Assembly: GCA_020634455.1 (NCBI GenBank)
Contig: JACKBQ010000002.1
Span: forward strand, 1,364,001 to 1,428,000
Length of the DNA stretch: 64,000 nt
Direction of reading: 5' to 3'
From: Ardenticatenaceae bacterium
GTDB taxonomy: Bacteria; Chloroflexota; Anaerolineae; Promineifilales; Promineifilaceae
Below the pieces are notes generated by a model that was given only the letters and a program-made list of their open reading frames with translations, searched no databases and had not been told where the DNA came from. Positions 25,445-34,826 of this stretch are shown here, piece after piece (the stretch's first letter is position 1; every line of letters begins with the position of its first letter). Both the position numbers and the translations under genes were made by a program.

Positions 25445-25828
25445 TTACCCTAACCCCAAACCGCCCAACAAATCGTTCAGGCCACCGCCCAAACCGCCGG
25501 TAATGCCTTCCATCCGCTGGGCTGCCAGCGCCTGGGATTGCTCAATGGCCGAATTAACGCCAGCGGTGAGCATGTCTTGCAGCATTTCCGCGTCATCGGG
25601 GTTCAGCAAATCGGGGTCTACAGTGATGGATTGAACGCGCTGATGTCCGGTGATGACGATGCTGATCGCCCCGCCGCCAGCGGTCACGGTAATGGTTTCA
25701 TTTTCCAGCGCCGATTGCGCGTTGGCCATCTGTTCCTGCATTTGCTGCATCTGGTTCATCAGGCCGCCGGCGCTGGGCATCTTGTTTTTCGCCGGTTTTG
25801 GCCGACCACGGAAAGATCGTTTTGACAT
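25445..25828 (-). CDS. ebfC: YbaB/EbfC-family nucleoid-associated protein
   Basis: 127 residues. The N-terminal Lys/Arg-rich tail precedes the usual YbaB fold: MNQMQQMQEQMANAQSALENETITVTAGGGAISIVITGHQRVQSITVDPDLLN. The C-terminus is Gly/Leu-rich. Family members are dimeric DNA-binding proteins that coat the nucleoid. It sits between dnaX and recR, which confirms the call. Confidence 0.93.
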   Translation of the reverse strand: MSKRSFRGRPKPAKNKMPSAGGLMNQMQQMQEQMANAQSALENETITVTAGGGAISIVITGHQRVQSITVDPDLLNPDDAEMLQDMLTAGVNSAIEQSQALAAQRMEGITGGLGGGLNDLLGGLGLG

Positions 25829-25849
25829 GGTTTGCTCCTTCTCTTGCGT

Positions 25850-25912
25850 GAGAAGTAAAAAGTAAAAAGGTTTACGTGTGCTTTTTACTTTTCACTTATT
25901 ACTTTTTACTGA
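25850..25912. repeat. Inverted short-tandem repeat (AAGTAAAA type) inside the dnaX-ebfC-recR operon
   Basis: Left arm: GAAGTAAAAAGTAAAAAGG; right arm: CTTTTTACTTTTCACTTATTACTTTTTACT. The arms are complementary in several registers. It fills the gap between the ebfC start and the dnaX stop, so it would form a hairpin in the operon mRNA. Confidence 0.75.
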
Positions 25913-25914
25913 AA

Positions 25915-27528
25915 TTAATCCTCTGAAACAGTCCCGCCCAGCTCATCGGCCAGGGCGCGGAAATCGGCGGGCTGCACGGGGACGGTGTATTCGCTGGTGA
26001 CGACGCCGCGCACAGCCGTATTTTGCCCCAGTAGCTCTGTCAGAATATCACTAACCAGAGGAATTGCCCCCGCCTGATTGTCGAATTTATCCTTAAACAG
26101 TGGGTAATCGAAGCCGATAACCAGGGTGCGCCCTTCAGCAGCAAGCGGCTTGCCCATGTTGAGCAAGGCGGGCAGATTCTTGATTTTGTCGCCAGAACGG
26201 GCCACCAAATCAGCCCAGATCGCCTGCACCTGGCGCACGGTGAGCGGCTGGGCAGCAGGTTTGCTGGTTTCTTTGGCCACCGGCTTTACCGGTTCAGGTT
26301 GTGGCTCTGGCTGGTATGGGGGCGGTTCAGGAACGGCCGTTTTCACCGCCACTGGTTCTTCTTTCTTTTTGCTCTTGGCTTTGGCTGGTTTTGGCTCGAC
26401 GGATGCGGGCGTGGGAACGGCCGTAACCGCCACAGCAGGCATCGGTTTGTCTGGCAGCAGCTCGATAAAAGCCATCTCCAGCGGCAGCTGCGGCTGCCAA
26501 CTGCCTGCGGCCACCAGCGCCGCCTCGTTAAACCGCTTAATCGCCTCGATGAGACCTTGCCGGGGCGCGCGCTGCGCCTGGGCCAGCATCTCCTGCCGCT
26601 GCTCCGGCGTGGCATCCAACGGCAGCTCGTCCCCAGCGGCTTGCAGCAGCAGCAGCTCCCGCAGGTAAGCCACCATCTGGCGGCAAAACTGGCGCGGGTC
26701 TGTGCCTGAGCCAAGCGCTTCGTGAATGAGCGACAGCCCGCCAGCGCCATCCCGGTTGAGCCAGGCATCGGTGAGCAAGCCCACGGCCTCGTTGGAGGCG
26801 GTGCCCAGCACCATCTGCGTCCGCTCAGCGGTGATCACGTCATCTTTGCCCACCACTAGCTGGTCCAGCAAACTTTCGGCATCGCGCAAGCTGCCTGCTC
26901 CCTGACGAGCAATCATTTGCAGCGCTTCTGGCTCGATGGTGAACCCTTCTTTGTCAGCCAACCATTTCAACCGTTCGCTAATTTCATCCTGATTGAGCAA
27001 ACGGAAGTTGAACTGCTGGCAGCGAGATTTAATGGTGACGGGCACTTTGTGCTCTTCGGTGGTGGCCAGCACAAATTTCACGTGCGGCGGCGGCTCTTCC
27101 AACGTTTTGAGCAGGGCGTTGAAGGCGGCGGTGGAAAGCATATGCACTTCGTCGATGATGTACACTTTGAAGCGGCCTTCGCTAGGGGAGAAATTGATTT
27201 TGTCACGCAGTTCGCGAATGTCGTCCACGCCCGTGTTGGAGGCGGCGTCAATTTCAATGAGGTCCAGGAAACGGCCGTTGGCAATTGATTGACAGATTGA
27301 GCACTGGTTACACGGCCGTTCCGCTGGATCTTTATGCAGGCAGTTGACCGCTTTGGCCAGCAGGCGGGCGCTGGTGGTTTTGCCAGTGCCACGTGGCCCA
27401 CAAAACAGGTAAGCGTGGCCCAACCGGTCAGCCGTGACGCTGTTTTTCAGGGTGCGCGTCACATGTTCTTGACCAATAACATCATCAAAGCGGCCGGGCC
27501 GCCATTTCCGGTAGAGGGCTTGGGACAT
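25915..27528 (-). CDS. dnaX: DNA polymerase III subunits gamma and tau
   Basis: 537 residues. This is the clamp-loader ATPase. Walker A is GPRGTGKT (44-51). A zinc module with CLHK...CNQCSIC follows (about 64-82). Walker B is YIIDEVHMLS. The sensor region GSLRDAESLLDQL and the domain III helices end by about 365. A Pro/Lys-rich linker (about 365-430) leads to a C-terminal domain similar to the tau tail. I see no obvious slippery A run for gamma production. First gene of the dnaX-ebfC-recR operon. Confidence 0.96.
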   Translation of the reverse strand: MSQALYRKWRPGRFDDVIGQEHVTRTLKNSVTADRLGHAYLFCGPRGTGKTTSARLLAKAVNCLHKDPAERPCNQCSICQSIANGRFLDLIEIDAASNTGVDDIRELRDKINFSPSEGRFKVYIIDEVHMLSTAAFNALLKTLEEPPPHVKFVLATTEEHKVPVTIKSRCQQFNFRLLNQDEISERLKWLADKEGFTIEPEALQMIARQGAGSLRDAESLLDQLVVGKDDVITAERTQMVLGTASNEAVGLLTDAWLNRDGAGGLSLIHEALGSGTDPRQFCRQMVAYLRELLLLQAAGDELPLDATPEQRQEMLAQAQRAPRQGLIEAIKRFNEAALVAAGSWQPQLPLEMAFIELLPDKPMPAVAVTAVPTPASVEPKPAKAKSKKKEEPVAVKTAVPEPPPYQPEPQPEPVKPVAKETSKPAAQPLTVRQVQAIWADLVARSGDKIKNLPALLNMGKPLAAEGRTLVIGFDYPLFKDKFDNQAGAIPLVSDILTELLGQNTAVRGVVTSEYTVPVQPADFRALADELGGTVSED

Positions 27529-27755
27529 GGCTTTAGTTTAACATTCCCCCTACCCCCTGACAAGCAACGGTTGGGGCTTAGTTCCATATGATTTTTCGCC
27601 AAAGTTAACCAATGGCATAACGGCCGTTTGCAAGTAAGTGAGCGGATTTGTGCAGAGGCTTGGGGCCATCGGCCTTCCAAAATGACAAGTTATTGTTAGC
27701 CGCTTGCATAGTACCTATGTTAAGTTGCTTGCGCATCAACCCACACATTCTTATG

Positions 27756-27764
27756 CTATAATTT
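27756..27764 (+). promoter_or_regulatory. Extended -10 promoter of the kinase/AAA gene
   Basis: TGCTATAAT is a consensus extended -10 element (position within a base or so). No good -35 is seen at 17 bases. The predicted start site near 27771 rules out the TTG at 27763 as start codon and favours the ATG at 27829. The rest of 27529-27828 shows no gene. Confidence 0.6.
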
Positions 27765-27828
27765 GTCACAGTTGTACCGCCGCAAATGGTTTGACGACTT
27801 CGTCGGACAGGGAAATTTCCTGACAAAA

Positions 27829-30800
27829 ATGACCATCGAACAGATGATTTACAACCCTCCTCAAGAAATTGACAATACATTAGTAAACGGCCGTTATATC
27901 ATCCATGAAAAAATTGGTGAAGGCGGTATGGGGGTTGTTTACCGGGCCACAGACCGTCTGTCTGAACATATTCTCGCCTTCAAACAGGTTATTGTTCCCA
28001 CATGGGAATTCAAAAATGTAGAAGATAGCGATTTGGCAGGCGAGCTGGAAGAGAACCTGCGTCTGGCACTGGCCCATGAGTTTGAAACGCTGGCCTCGCT
28101 GCGCCATCCCAACATTATTTCTGTTTTGGATTATGGTTTTGATGAGGAGAGACAGCCGTACTTCACCATGGATTATCTCTCTGGAGCGAGCACCATTTTG
28201 GGGGTTGGCCAGAAGCTGGATGAGATGGGCAAGGTGAATCTGATTCAGCAAATGCTTCAGGCTTTGGCCTACCTGCATCGGCGAGACATCTTGCACCGCG
28301 ATCTCAAACCAGCTAACGTGCTGGTTACGTACCGCACCGTGCGCATTCTGGATTTTGGATTGGCAACAACCCACAAAAGCGCTATGCAGGCGGCTGGCAG
28401 CATTCCTTACATTGCTCCTGAAGTGTGGGAGGAACAGCCCCACACAGAAGCCGCCGATCTTTATGCGGTGGGCATTATCGCTTTTGAGCTTTTTGCTGGA
28501 AGGCATCCTTTTGACATTAACAGCCATCGGTTTATTGACCAGGTGCTGGACGAACCGCCAGATTTAAGTTTGTTGAATGCTCCTGCGGAAATTACGGCCG
28601 TTATCGCCAAACTGATTAACAAAGACCAAAATGCCCGCTACCCAACGGCTGAAGCCTGTATAGCGGCATTTAGTCAGGCCATGGGTCTCCCCATCCCTAC
28701 CGAAAGTATTGCCATTCGGGAAAGTTATCTGCAAGCCGCCACCTTTGTGGGCCGCCTTCAAGAAACCGAAACGCTTCTTAAGGCGCTGGCCGAAGCCAAA
28801 GATGGGTTTGGGTCTAGCTGGCTGGTTAGTGGTGAAAGCGGGGTTGGCAAATCGCGCCTGCTAGATGAAATTGCTACCCAGGCATTGGTGCAGGGTGCGC
28901 TGGTACTACGCGGGCAAGCCATTGAAGATGTGAGTGGCTCTTCAATGCAGCTATGGCGAGAAGTTTTACGTCGTTTGGTGCTTGCAACCAATTTGGATGA
29001 CCTGGCCACAGGCGTGTTGCAGTCGCTCATCCCCGACATCGGCCGATTGTTGCAACGGGACGTTTCCCCAGTGCCAGAACTTAGCAGTGTTGCCGCCCGC
29101 CAACGTTTAATCAGCACCATCACCAACTTGTTCAACAATCCGAACCGATGGATCTTGCTCATTTTGGAAGATTTGCATTGGGCGGATGCGGGTTTAGAAA
29201 TTTTGCAGCAGCTCACCCGTTTAGCACCCCGCCTGCCGCTGCTCATCATTGGCAGTTTTCGCAACGACGAAAAAACCAGCCTGACAGAGCAGCTACCGTT
29301 GATGGAAGAACTGCTGCTCAATCGTCTGTCTCCCGATGAAATTACGGCGTTGAGCAGCAGCATGTTGGGCGAAGCTGGCAAGAACCCGGAGGTGCTGGCA
29401 TTGCTGCAACGTGAGACTGAAGGGAATGCATTTTTTTTGGTGGAAGTGGTGCGTGCCCTGGCGGAAGAAGCGGGTCGTTTGAGCGCCATTGGGCAAACGT
29501 CGCTGCCGCAGCAGCTATTTCCACATGGTATTCAGACGATTGTACAGCGGCGGCTGGCGCGTGTGCCTGATTTTGCCGTACCGTTGCTGGTGGGAACGGC
29601 CGTTGCCGGGCGTCAATTAGATTTGCAACTGCTGGCCAAATTAGCTGATTCCACCAAAACCACAATTCCACTGGAAACCTGGCTGGCTACGTGTGCAGAA
29701 GCGGCCGTTTTGGAGCTTTTCAACGGCACTTGGCGCTTTGCCCATGACAAATTGCGGGCTGGCATCCTGGAAACCATTCGGCCAGATCGGCAAACCAGGT
29801 GGCACCAGACCGTTGCCCAACACATCGAACAAATTTACCCAGACCAACCAGAGCACGCGGCTACGCTCGTTTTCCATTGGCACAAGGGTAGCGACACCAC
29901 CAAAGAGCGTTACTACGCCCGTCTCGCTGGCGAATACGCCCAAAAGCAATTCCTCAACGAAACCGCTTTAGACTATTTCAATCTGGCCCTGACCCTGACC
30001 CCGCCAGAAAACTTGTTGGGGCAATTTGAGATTCAGTTAGCCCGTGAACAAATTTTGCACCTTCTGGGCCTGCGGGAAGAGCAGCAACAAACGCTAGCCA
30101 TTCTCAGCCAGCAAGCGACCGAACTGTTTGCTCAACAAAATCTGGATAAACGCGCCGAAGTTGCTTTACGACAGGCAAGCTATGCGGAAGTAACCAGTGA
30201 TTACGGCGCATCAATCACGTCGGCACAAATAGCGCTGGCCATTGCCCAAAAAGCTGGAGACAAACTGAATGAGGCAGCCAGTCACCTGGCCGCTGGCAAG
30301 GCGCTGCTACGGCAAAGCAACTTTGAAACGGCTCAAAGCAATTTGTACCAATGCCTGGATTTGGCGCGCGAGCATGGCTTTGCCAACTTAGAAGCGGATA
30401 GTTTGCGGCAGCTCGGCGTTTTGGCCTACGACACGGGCCAGTTAGAAAACGCGGTGCAGTGTTATCAACAATCGCTGCCGCTGTATGAAATGCTTAAACA
30501 CAAGCATGGTGAAAGCACCATCTACAACAATCTAAGCAACGTAGCAATTTCACAGGGCAATATCGAACTGGCTTTGAAGTCACTCGAAAAGGCCCAGCAA
30601 ATTGATGTGGCCATTGGCGATCGCGAAGGACAAGCTCGTGTCTTAACAAATCTTAGCTCGCAAAATATAGATCTAGGATCATATGAAACAGCCCAAAAAT
30701 ACAGCCTGGAAGCGTTAAATCTGTGTCGGGAAATTGATATTCCTTTTGGCGAGTGCTTTAACTTGATTAATTTGAGCCTTACATCTCATTTTTTGCAAGA

Positions 30801-31317
30801 AGACTCAGCAGCCGAGCAGTACAGTCAGGAAGCGGTTCAGTTAGCCAAAAATATTGGAAGCCAATTTTTGCTTGGCCTGGCTCTAAAAGATCGGGGCTTT
30901 TTGCTATTTACTCAACGGCGCTGGGCAGAGGCCGAGGAAGCGTACCAGGCTTCACTAACATATTTGGCACACACGGATCAAGTACTGGAATCTCATATTG
31001 CTTTGGCTTGGTTGTCGTTGCAACAGGGGGGCAAAACGGTCGTTCACGCCCATCTCAGCCCCGTTCTCACCCACTTAAAAGAACAGAGAACGCTGGATGG
31101 TACCTCTCGTTCCTTTTTCATTTTATTACTCACCTACAAGGTATTGTTCGAATTAAATGACGCGTATTCTGATGAGATTTTGCAGCAGGCATACGGCCGT
31201 CTTAACAATTGGGCTAATCAAATTACTAACCCTGACCGTCGCAGCTCTTTTCTACACAATGTAGCTATCAACAAAGAAATTGTGGCCATTTTTCACCAAA
31301 CACCCCCCCCAAATTAA
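27829..31317 (+). CDS. Ser/Thr protein kinase - AAA ATPase - TPR signalling protein
   Basis: 1162 residues from the ATG at 27829. Residues about 20-270 are a eukaryotic-like kinase: GEGGMGVVYRA glycine loop, catalytic HRDLKPANV (D158), DFGLA and an APE-like motif. A second ATPase with Walker A GESGVGKSR (about 335-342) and LLILEDLHWAD Walker B follows (about 320-640), similar to the STAND/AAA modules of LuxR-type and kinase fusions. The C-terminal half is a series of tetratricopeptide repeats (for example ALKSLEKAQQIDVAIGDREGQARVLTNLS). No transmembrane helix is seen, so it is cytosolic. It probably integrates phosphorylation with scaffold assembly. The AGFT-like activation loop is short. Confidence 0.9.
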   Translation: MTIEQMIYNPPQEIDNTLVNGRYIIHEKIGEGGMGVVYRATDRLSEHILAFKQVIVPTWEFKNVEDSDLAGELEENLRLALAHEFETLASLRHPNIISVLDYGFDEERQPYFTMDYLSGASTILGVGQKLDEMGKVNLIQQMLQALAYLHRRDILHRDLKPANVLVTYRTVRILDFGLATTHKSAMQAAGSIPYIAPEVWEEQPHTEAADLYAVGIIAFELFAGRHPFDINSHRFIDQVLDEPPDLSLLNAPAEITAVIAKLINKDQNARYPTAEACIAAFSQAMGLPIPTESIAIRESYLQAATFVGRLQETETLLKALAEAKDGFGSSWLVSGESGVGKSRLLDEIATQALVQGALVLRGQAIEDVSGSSMQLWREVLRRLVLATNLDDLATGVLQSLIPDIGRLLQRDVSPVPELSSVAARQRLISTITNLFNNPNRWILLILEDLHWADAGLEILQQLTRLAPRLPLLIIGSFRNDEKTSLTEQLPLMEELLLNRLSPDEITALSSSMLGEAGKNPEVLALLQRETEGNAFFLVEVVRALAEEAGRLSAIGQTSLPQQLFPHGIQTIVQRRLARVPDFAVPLLVGTAVAGRQLDLQLLAKLADSTKTTIPLETWLATCAEAAVLELFNGTWRFAHDKLRAGILETIRPDRQTRWHQTVAQHIEQIYPDQPEHAATLVFHWHKGSDTTKERYYARLAGEYAQKQFLNETALDYFNLALTLTPPENLLGQFEIQLAREQILHLLGLREEQQQTLAILSQQATELFAQQNLDKRAEVALRQASYAEVTSDYGASITSAQIALAIAQKAGDKLNEAASHLAAGKALLRQSNFETAQSNLYQCLDLAREHGFANLEADSLRQLGVLAYDTGQLENAVQCYQQSLPLYEMLKHKHGESTIYNNLSNVAISQGNIELALKSLEKAQQIDVAIGDREGQARVLTNLSSQNIDLGSYETAQKYSLEALNLCREIDIPFGECFNLINLSLTSHFLQEDSAAEQYSQEAVQLAKNIGSQFLLGLALKDRGFLLFTQRRWAEAEEAYQASLTYLAHTDQVLESHIALAWLSLQQGGKTVVHAHLSPVLTHLKEQRTLDGTSRSFFILLLTYKVLFELNDAYSDEILQQAYGRLNNWANQITNPDRRSSFLHNVAINKEIVAIFHQTPPPN

Positions 31318-31339
31318 CGGCTCTCTGGTCAGAGAAAAG

Positions 31340-31379
31340 AATAAGGCCCAGCTTTTCGACTGAAAAGCTGGGCCTTATT
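31340..31379. terminator. Bidirectional hairpin terminator
   Basis: AATAAGGCCCAGCTTTTC (31340-31357) pairs perfectly with GAAAAGCTGGGCCTTATT (31362-31379) over 18 bp with a four-base loop. It lies between the kinase gene (plus) and the subtilase gene (minus). Confidence 0.85.
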
Positions 31380-31452
31380 GCAATGTGATTTAGCACCGTA
31401 ATAGCAACATTAAAGACGTCTCAGGTATTCTGTGCGATGAGCAAGTTGGTAA

Positions 31453-34400
31453 CTATGGCTGTTGGGACAGAAAGCCAGACTGAAACTGACCAACAGCTCG
31501 ATTCTCTTGTGCGTACGTGGCTGTGTTCCAATAATAACTGGCATTATTGTAATAACCACCAGACCAGTAATTGCCACCTGACCAGTAATTGCCGCCAGAC
31601 CAGTAGTTGCCACCTGACCAGTAATTGCCGCCAGACCAGTAGTTTCCACCGGACCAGTAGTTGCCACCAGACCAATAGTTACCACCTGACCAATAATTAC
31701 CACCAGACCAGTAGTTGCCACCATCCCAAAAGAAATCTTCGCCTTCTGGCAACAACTCGCGGTTGGCATCCACAATGGCGTAACCGCCACGCGCTTCATC
31801 GTAAACCACGGGGCCAACATATGCCTCGCCGGGAATCATGCCCGCATTGGCCTCGCCCTGATAATCTTCCAGCACTGCTTCCGGTGCCCAAACACGACCT
31901 GCCCCTTGCTGGAAGATGCTAGCCGCCAGCGCGCCAGAGCTGTTTACAGACGGCCGTGCGGTCATCATCAGACGGTATTTTACCTGGTTGGGCGTCAAAT
32001 CTGGGTTGGCATCTAACATCAGCGCAACAATACCGGAGGTAACGGCCGTTGCCGCCGACGTACCAGACCCCTGATACCATCCACCCGAACGCCGCAGCTG
32101 CGGATATGTCTGAGCATAATCGCTATCTTCACCTACATACATCAGCAGGTGTGCCCCAGGAGCCAGGACATCTGGTTTGATGAAGCCCGCCTCAGAAGGC
32201 CCGGATGCGCTAAATGGAGGCACATAATCGTCATTTAGATACATTGGCGAGTAGTTATCGGTAAAAGCACCCACGGTAATCACAAACGGATCGTTACCAG
32301 GCGTAGTAATTGAGCCTGCATCCGGCCCTGTGTTCCCCGCCGCAGCCACCACAACAATGCCTTCTGCCCATAGCTGCTCGACGGCCTGGTTAATCGGATT
32401 GTTCCAGTAAGCATCAGTTACCGGGCCAGAAAGAGACATGTTCACAACCCGAATGTTATACTGATCCTTGTTATTCAGAATCCAGTCCAGACCAGCCAGT
32501 ATGCTAGAAACGTTACCTTTGCCATGCTTATCCAAAACCTGCACGCTGATGATTTCGGCACCGGGTGCAACGGCTAGGGGATTCCCGTGAGCATCCTTTG
32601 CCCCTCCGGCAATGAGACCAGCCATATAGGTGCCATGCCCATTGCCATCAGCCGTCACATCGACATCAACGGCAAAATTGGCCTTGGTCCATTTGCGTAA
32701 GGCGTTTGTGTTAATACCGGAATCCAGCACTGCTACTGTCACGCCAGAGCCATCAATGCCCAGGTCATGTAGCTGGTCTACGCCGGTAACCTGCAAATAA
32801 TCATTAGGCTGAGCCTGTGGCGTCGCTGCCACCAACGACAATTCGTCCAGAAACAGGCTGCAATTGTTGCATTCGGCTATCCAAGCCTCCATTCGAATGT
32901 AAGCTGTACCGACAGGGGCAACGCTTGACAATTGGAACGGGGTCCAGTCGCCTTTGGTAACAATCTCTTGCAACATTTCGGCAACAACGTTGTCATCTTC
33001 ATCAAGATATTTAACTGAGATAATAACCTCACCGCTAAAGAGCAAACCATTACCATTACTACCATAATTAGAGTATGACGGATAGACATTAGAAGCTTGT
33101 GTCACCTTAAACCAGCCGTTTAATAGGTACTCCATCTCAGGTTCGGCCAAAATCTCTTGCCAAACGCCGTTCCCTTCCAAGGAGCCTGTAATTTCCAGAC
33201 TTGAATCATTCAACGGCGATTGGTCTATGATGTTGATGTTGCTGGTGGAATCCCAATGCCCCCAATATTTGTCGCCGCGAGCAAAGTCACCGTTATCCAG
33301 CATATTGACACTATTGTCGGCGACAGTCTCACTCGCTTCCAAGGTCAGATCATCTAAGTAAAGCTTCCCGTTGCCATTTTTACCAATCCAGACGTCAAAC
33401 ATGACAGCCTCTGGTGGGGCCTGACCAGTAACAAGGAATAAAGAATATTCTGAAGTGACATCCAAGTCGTAATAGGTCAACGAGAGAAAATTATTTTTAG
33501 CATCATAAAAGCCAATGCTAATCTGCGCCCAACTAATATCTGAAGACATTTTGTACCAGCCTGAAAGCGTATATGCTTGGCCTGGTTCAACATCCAGATA
33601 TTGTTGTACTGTTGCATACCCCCAACTTAGCTGAACTGCCCGTGTGCCTCTGTAAGCATTATAAGCATCAGGCCGAACAACGCCATAGCTGTACCAATTT
33701 TGTAGATTGTTTTCAAAGCCACCATTAGCCAATAGATTGGCAGCGGCAGGTGTATCGGGCTCATTTAGGGCTTCATTGCTACTGGCAATTGTGCCAGTAG
33801 AAAATGAAGCTTCATCTATAAGAATGGAGCCAAGATGCTCTTCTGTCCAAACTCGCGCTTTTACGTAGGCGGCATTAGAAGGTACCTGAAACTCATCAGT
33901 GTACTGTTTGTAGCTATTTGAGTCTATTTCTACACGGTTTCCGGTTATGTAATAGCCATAAACATCATAAAAATCAAGGCCTATGCCCGACCAGCCGGGT
34001 TCACCTACCTGCTTGGCCCAGACTGAAAAGGTGACGGTTTGACCGGGTGTAACAGATATGTATTGGTGTGCGCCCTCATTCGTTAGCAATGCATTTGCTC
34101 CCGCATATGCATCACCAGAAATGGTAGCATTGCCGTATACCTTCCATCCTACAAAACCGGCTTCAAAACCAGGATTTTCTAGCTCACTTAAGATAGTGGG
34201 GCCAGGAGAATCGCCTCCGCCATGACTGGTTTCTACTTCAGCGTCCAAGCTCACATAAGCGACTGCTTGCGAGTTGGCCAAATGCAAAACCGCCTCGCTG
34301 CTGATTTCCGCAGCGAAGCCATTGATGATGGGCAAAGCATGAGTAATGCTGCCACCTAATTGGGCAAGAAGCTGTTCAGCCTGATTATTATTCTCTTCTT

Positions 34401-34611
34401 TTTGAACAATGATGGGTATTGTTTCTTCTGTTTGTTCCGCGATGATTGCCTGCAATGCTGGGTCCAGCTTTTGGCGGGTTGCTTCGGTGATACTGGTGCT
34501 AGCAACGGCCGTTTCCCCGGTAAAAATAAGCACGGCTGATACCATTAATAATAGTGCGGTAAAAAAAGCGAAACGGGTACGAGGTTGGTCGTATTTGGCT
34601 CCCCGATTCAT
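31453..34611 (-). CDS. Secreted subtilisin-like (S8) protease with repeat tail
   Basis: 1052 residues. A signal sequence (FAFFTALLLMVSAVLIFTGETAVA) precedes a propeptide-like part (IPIIVQKEENNNQAEQLLAQLGG). Three beta-sandwich domains resembling carbohydrate-binding modules follow (about 145-280, 290-430, 435-605; each starts with LxNxGFE or NGDFARG and ends with an LDDLTL-like strand). The peptidase S8 domain has the full triad: D630 (VLDSGIN), H659 (NGHGTYMAG) and S852 (GTSAATA). The C-terminus holds nine copies of NYWSGG, then a short Tyr/Asn-rich end. No sortase or membrane anchor is seen; the tail may bind surfaces or act in sorting (inference). Confidence 0.92.
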   Translation of the reverse strand: MNRGAKYDQPRTRFAFFTALLLMVSAVLIFTGETAVASTSITEATRQKLDPALQAIIAEQTEETIPIIVQKEENNNQAEQLLAQLGGSITHALPIINGFAAEISSEAVLHLANSQAVAYVSLDAEVETSHGGGDSPGPTILSELENPGFEAGFVGWKVYGNATISGDAYAGANALLTNEGAHQYISVTPGQTVTFSVWAKQVGEPGWSGIGLDFYDVYGYYITGNRVEIDSNSYKQYTDEFQVPSNAAYVKARVWTEEHLGSILIDEASFSTGTIASSNEALNEPDTPAAANLLANGGFENNLQNWYSYGVVRPDAYNAYRGTRAVQLSWGYATVQQYLDVEPGQAYTLSGWYKMSSDISWAQISIGFYDAKNNFLSLTYYDLDVTSEYSLFLVTGQAPPEAVMFDVWIGKNGNGKLYLDDLTLEASETVADNSVNMLDNGDFARGDKYWGHWDSTSNINIIDQSPLNDSSLEITGSLEGNGVWQEILAEPEMEYLLNGWFKVTQASNVYPSYSNYGSNGNGLLFSGEVIISVKYLDEDDNVVAEMLQEIVTKGDWTPFQLSSVAPVGTAYIRMEAWIAECNNCSLFLDELSLVAATPQAQPNDYLQVTGVDQLHDLGIDGSGVTVAVLDSGINTNALRKWTKANFAVDVDVTADGNGHGTYMAGLIAGGAKDAHGNPLAVAPGAEIISVQVLDKHGKGNVSSILAGLDWILNNKDQYNIRVVNMSLSGPVTDAYWNNPINQAVEQLWAEGIVVVAAAGNTGPDAGSITTPGNDPFVITVGAFTDNYSPMYLNDDYVPPFSASGPSEAGFIKPDVLAPGAHLLMYVGEDSDYAQTYPQLRRSGGWYQGSGTSAATAVTSGIVALMLDANPDLTPNQVKYRLMMTARPSVNSSGALAASIFQQGAGRVWAPEAVLEDYQGEANAGMIPGEAYVGPVVYDEARGGYAIVDANRELLPEGEDFFWDGGNYWSGGNYWSGGNYWSGGNYWSGGNYWSGGNYWSGGNYWSGGNYWSGGNYWSGGYYNNASYYWNTATYAQENRAVGQFQSGFLSQQP
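31556..31722 (-). repeat. Nine 18-bp tandem repeats encoding NYWSGG
   Basis: Nine units with the plus-strand form CCACCWGACCAGTARTTG, differing mostly at silent third positions. All are in frame with the subtilase gene. Silent drift means the peptide is under selection and not only a recent DNA slippage product. Confidence 0.92.
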
Positions 34612-34757
34612 ATTGGCTCTCCTAAATAGTGCGGTACTTCCCCGATTTTCAAAAGGTAAAGACCTTGTAAGGCTACTGTAAATATGGAGACTTACGGAAA
34701 TTGTTACATCGCAGTATATAACTGGGCCACTGGTGCCAAAGTACTAACTCTTCCTGT

Positions 34758-34796
34758 AAAAAACAAAAAACGGCCGCTTCCCAGGGAAACGGCCGT
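34758..34796 (-). terminator. Terminator built from two ACGGCCGT-type motifs
   Basis: ACGGCCG (34770-34776) pairs with CGGCCGT (34790-34796), and TTC pairs with GAA inside. On the minus strand a T-rich run follows (A run 34758-34770). It lies 31 bases past the histidine kinase stop. Confidence 0.8.
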
Positions 34797-34826
34797 ACAA
34801 AAAACCTAATCGCTTGGCAACCCAAT

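Noticed and set aside
27763..27828. TTG start and 22-residue extension of the kinase/AAA protein
   Set aside because: The -10 element overlaps that TTG, so it would not be in the mRNA.
31556..31722. Regular repeats that could suggest a CRISPR array
   Set aside because: Units are 18 bp without spacers and are in frame coding for NYWSGG in a protease.
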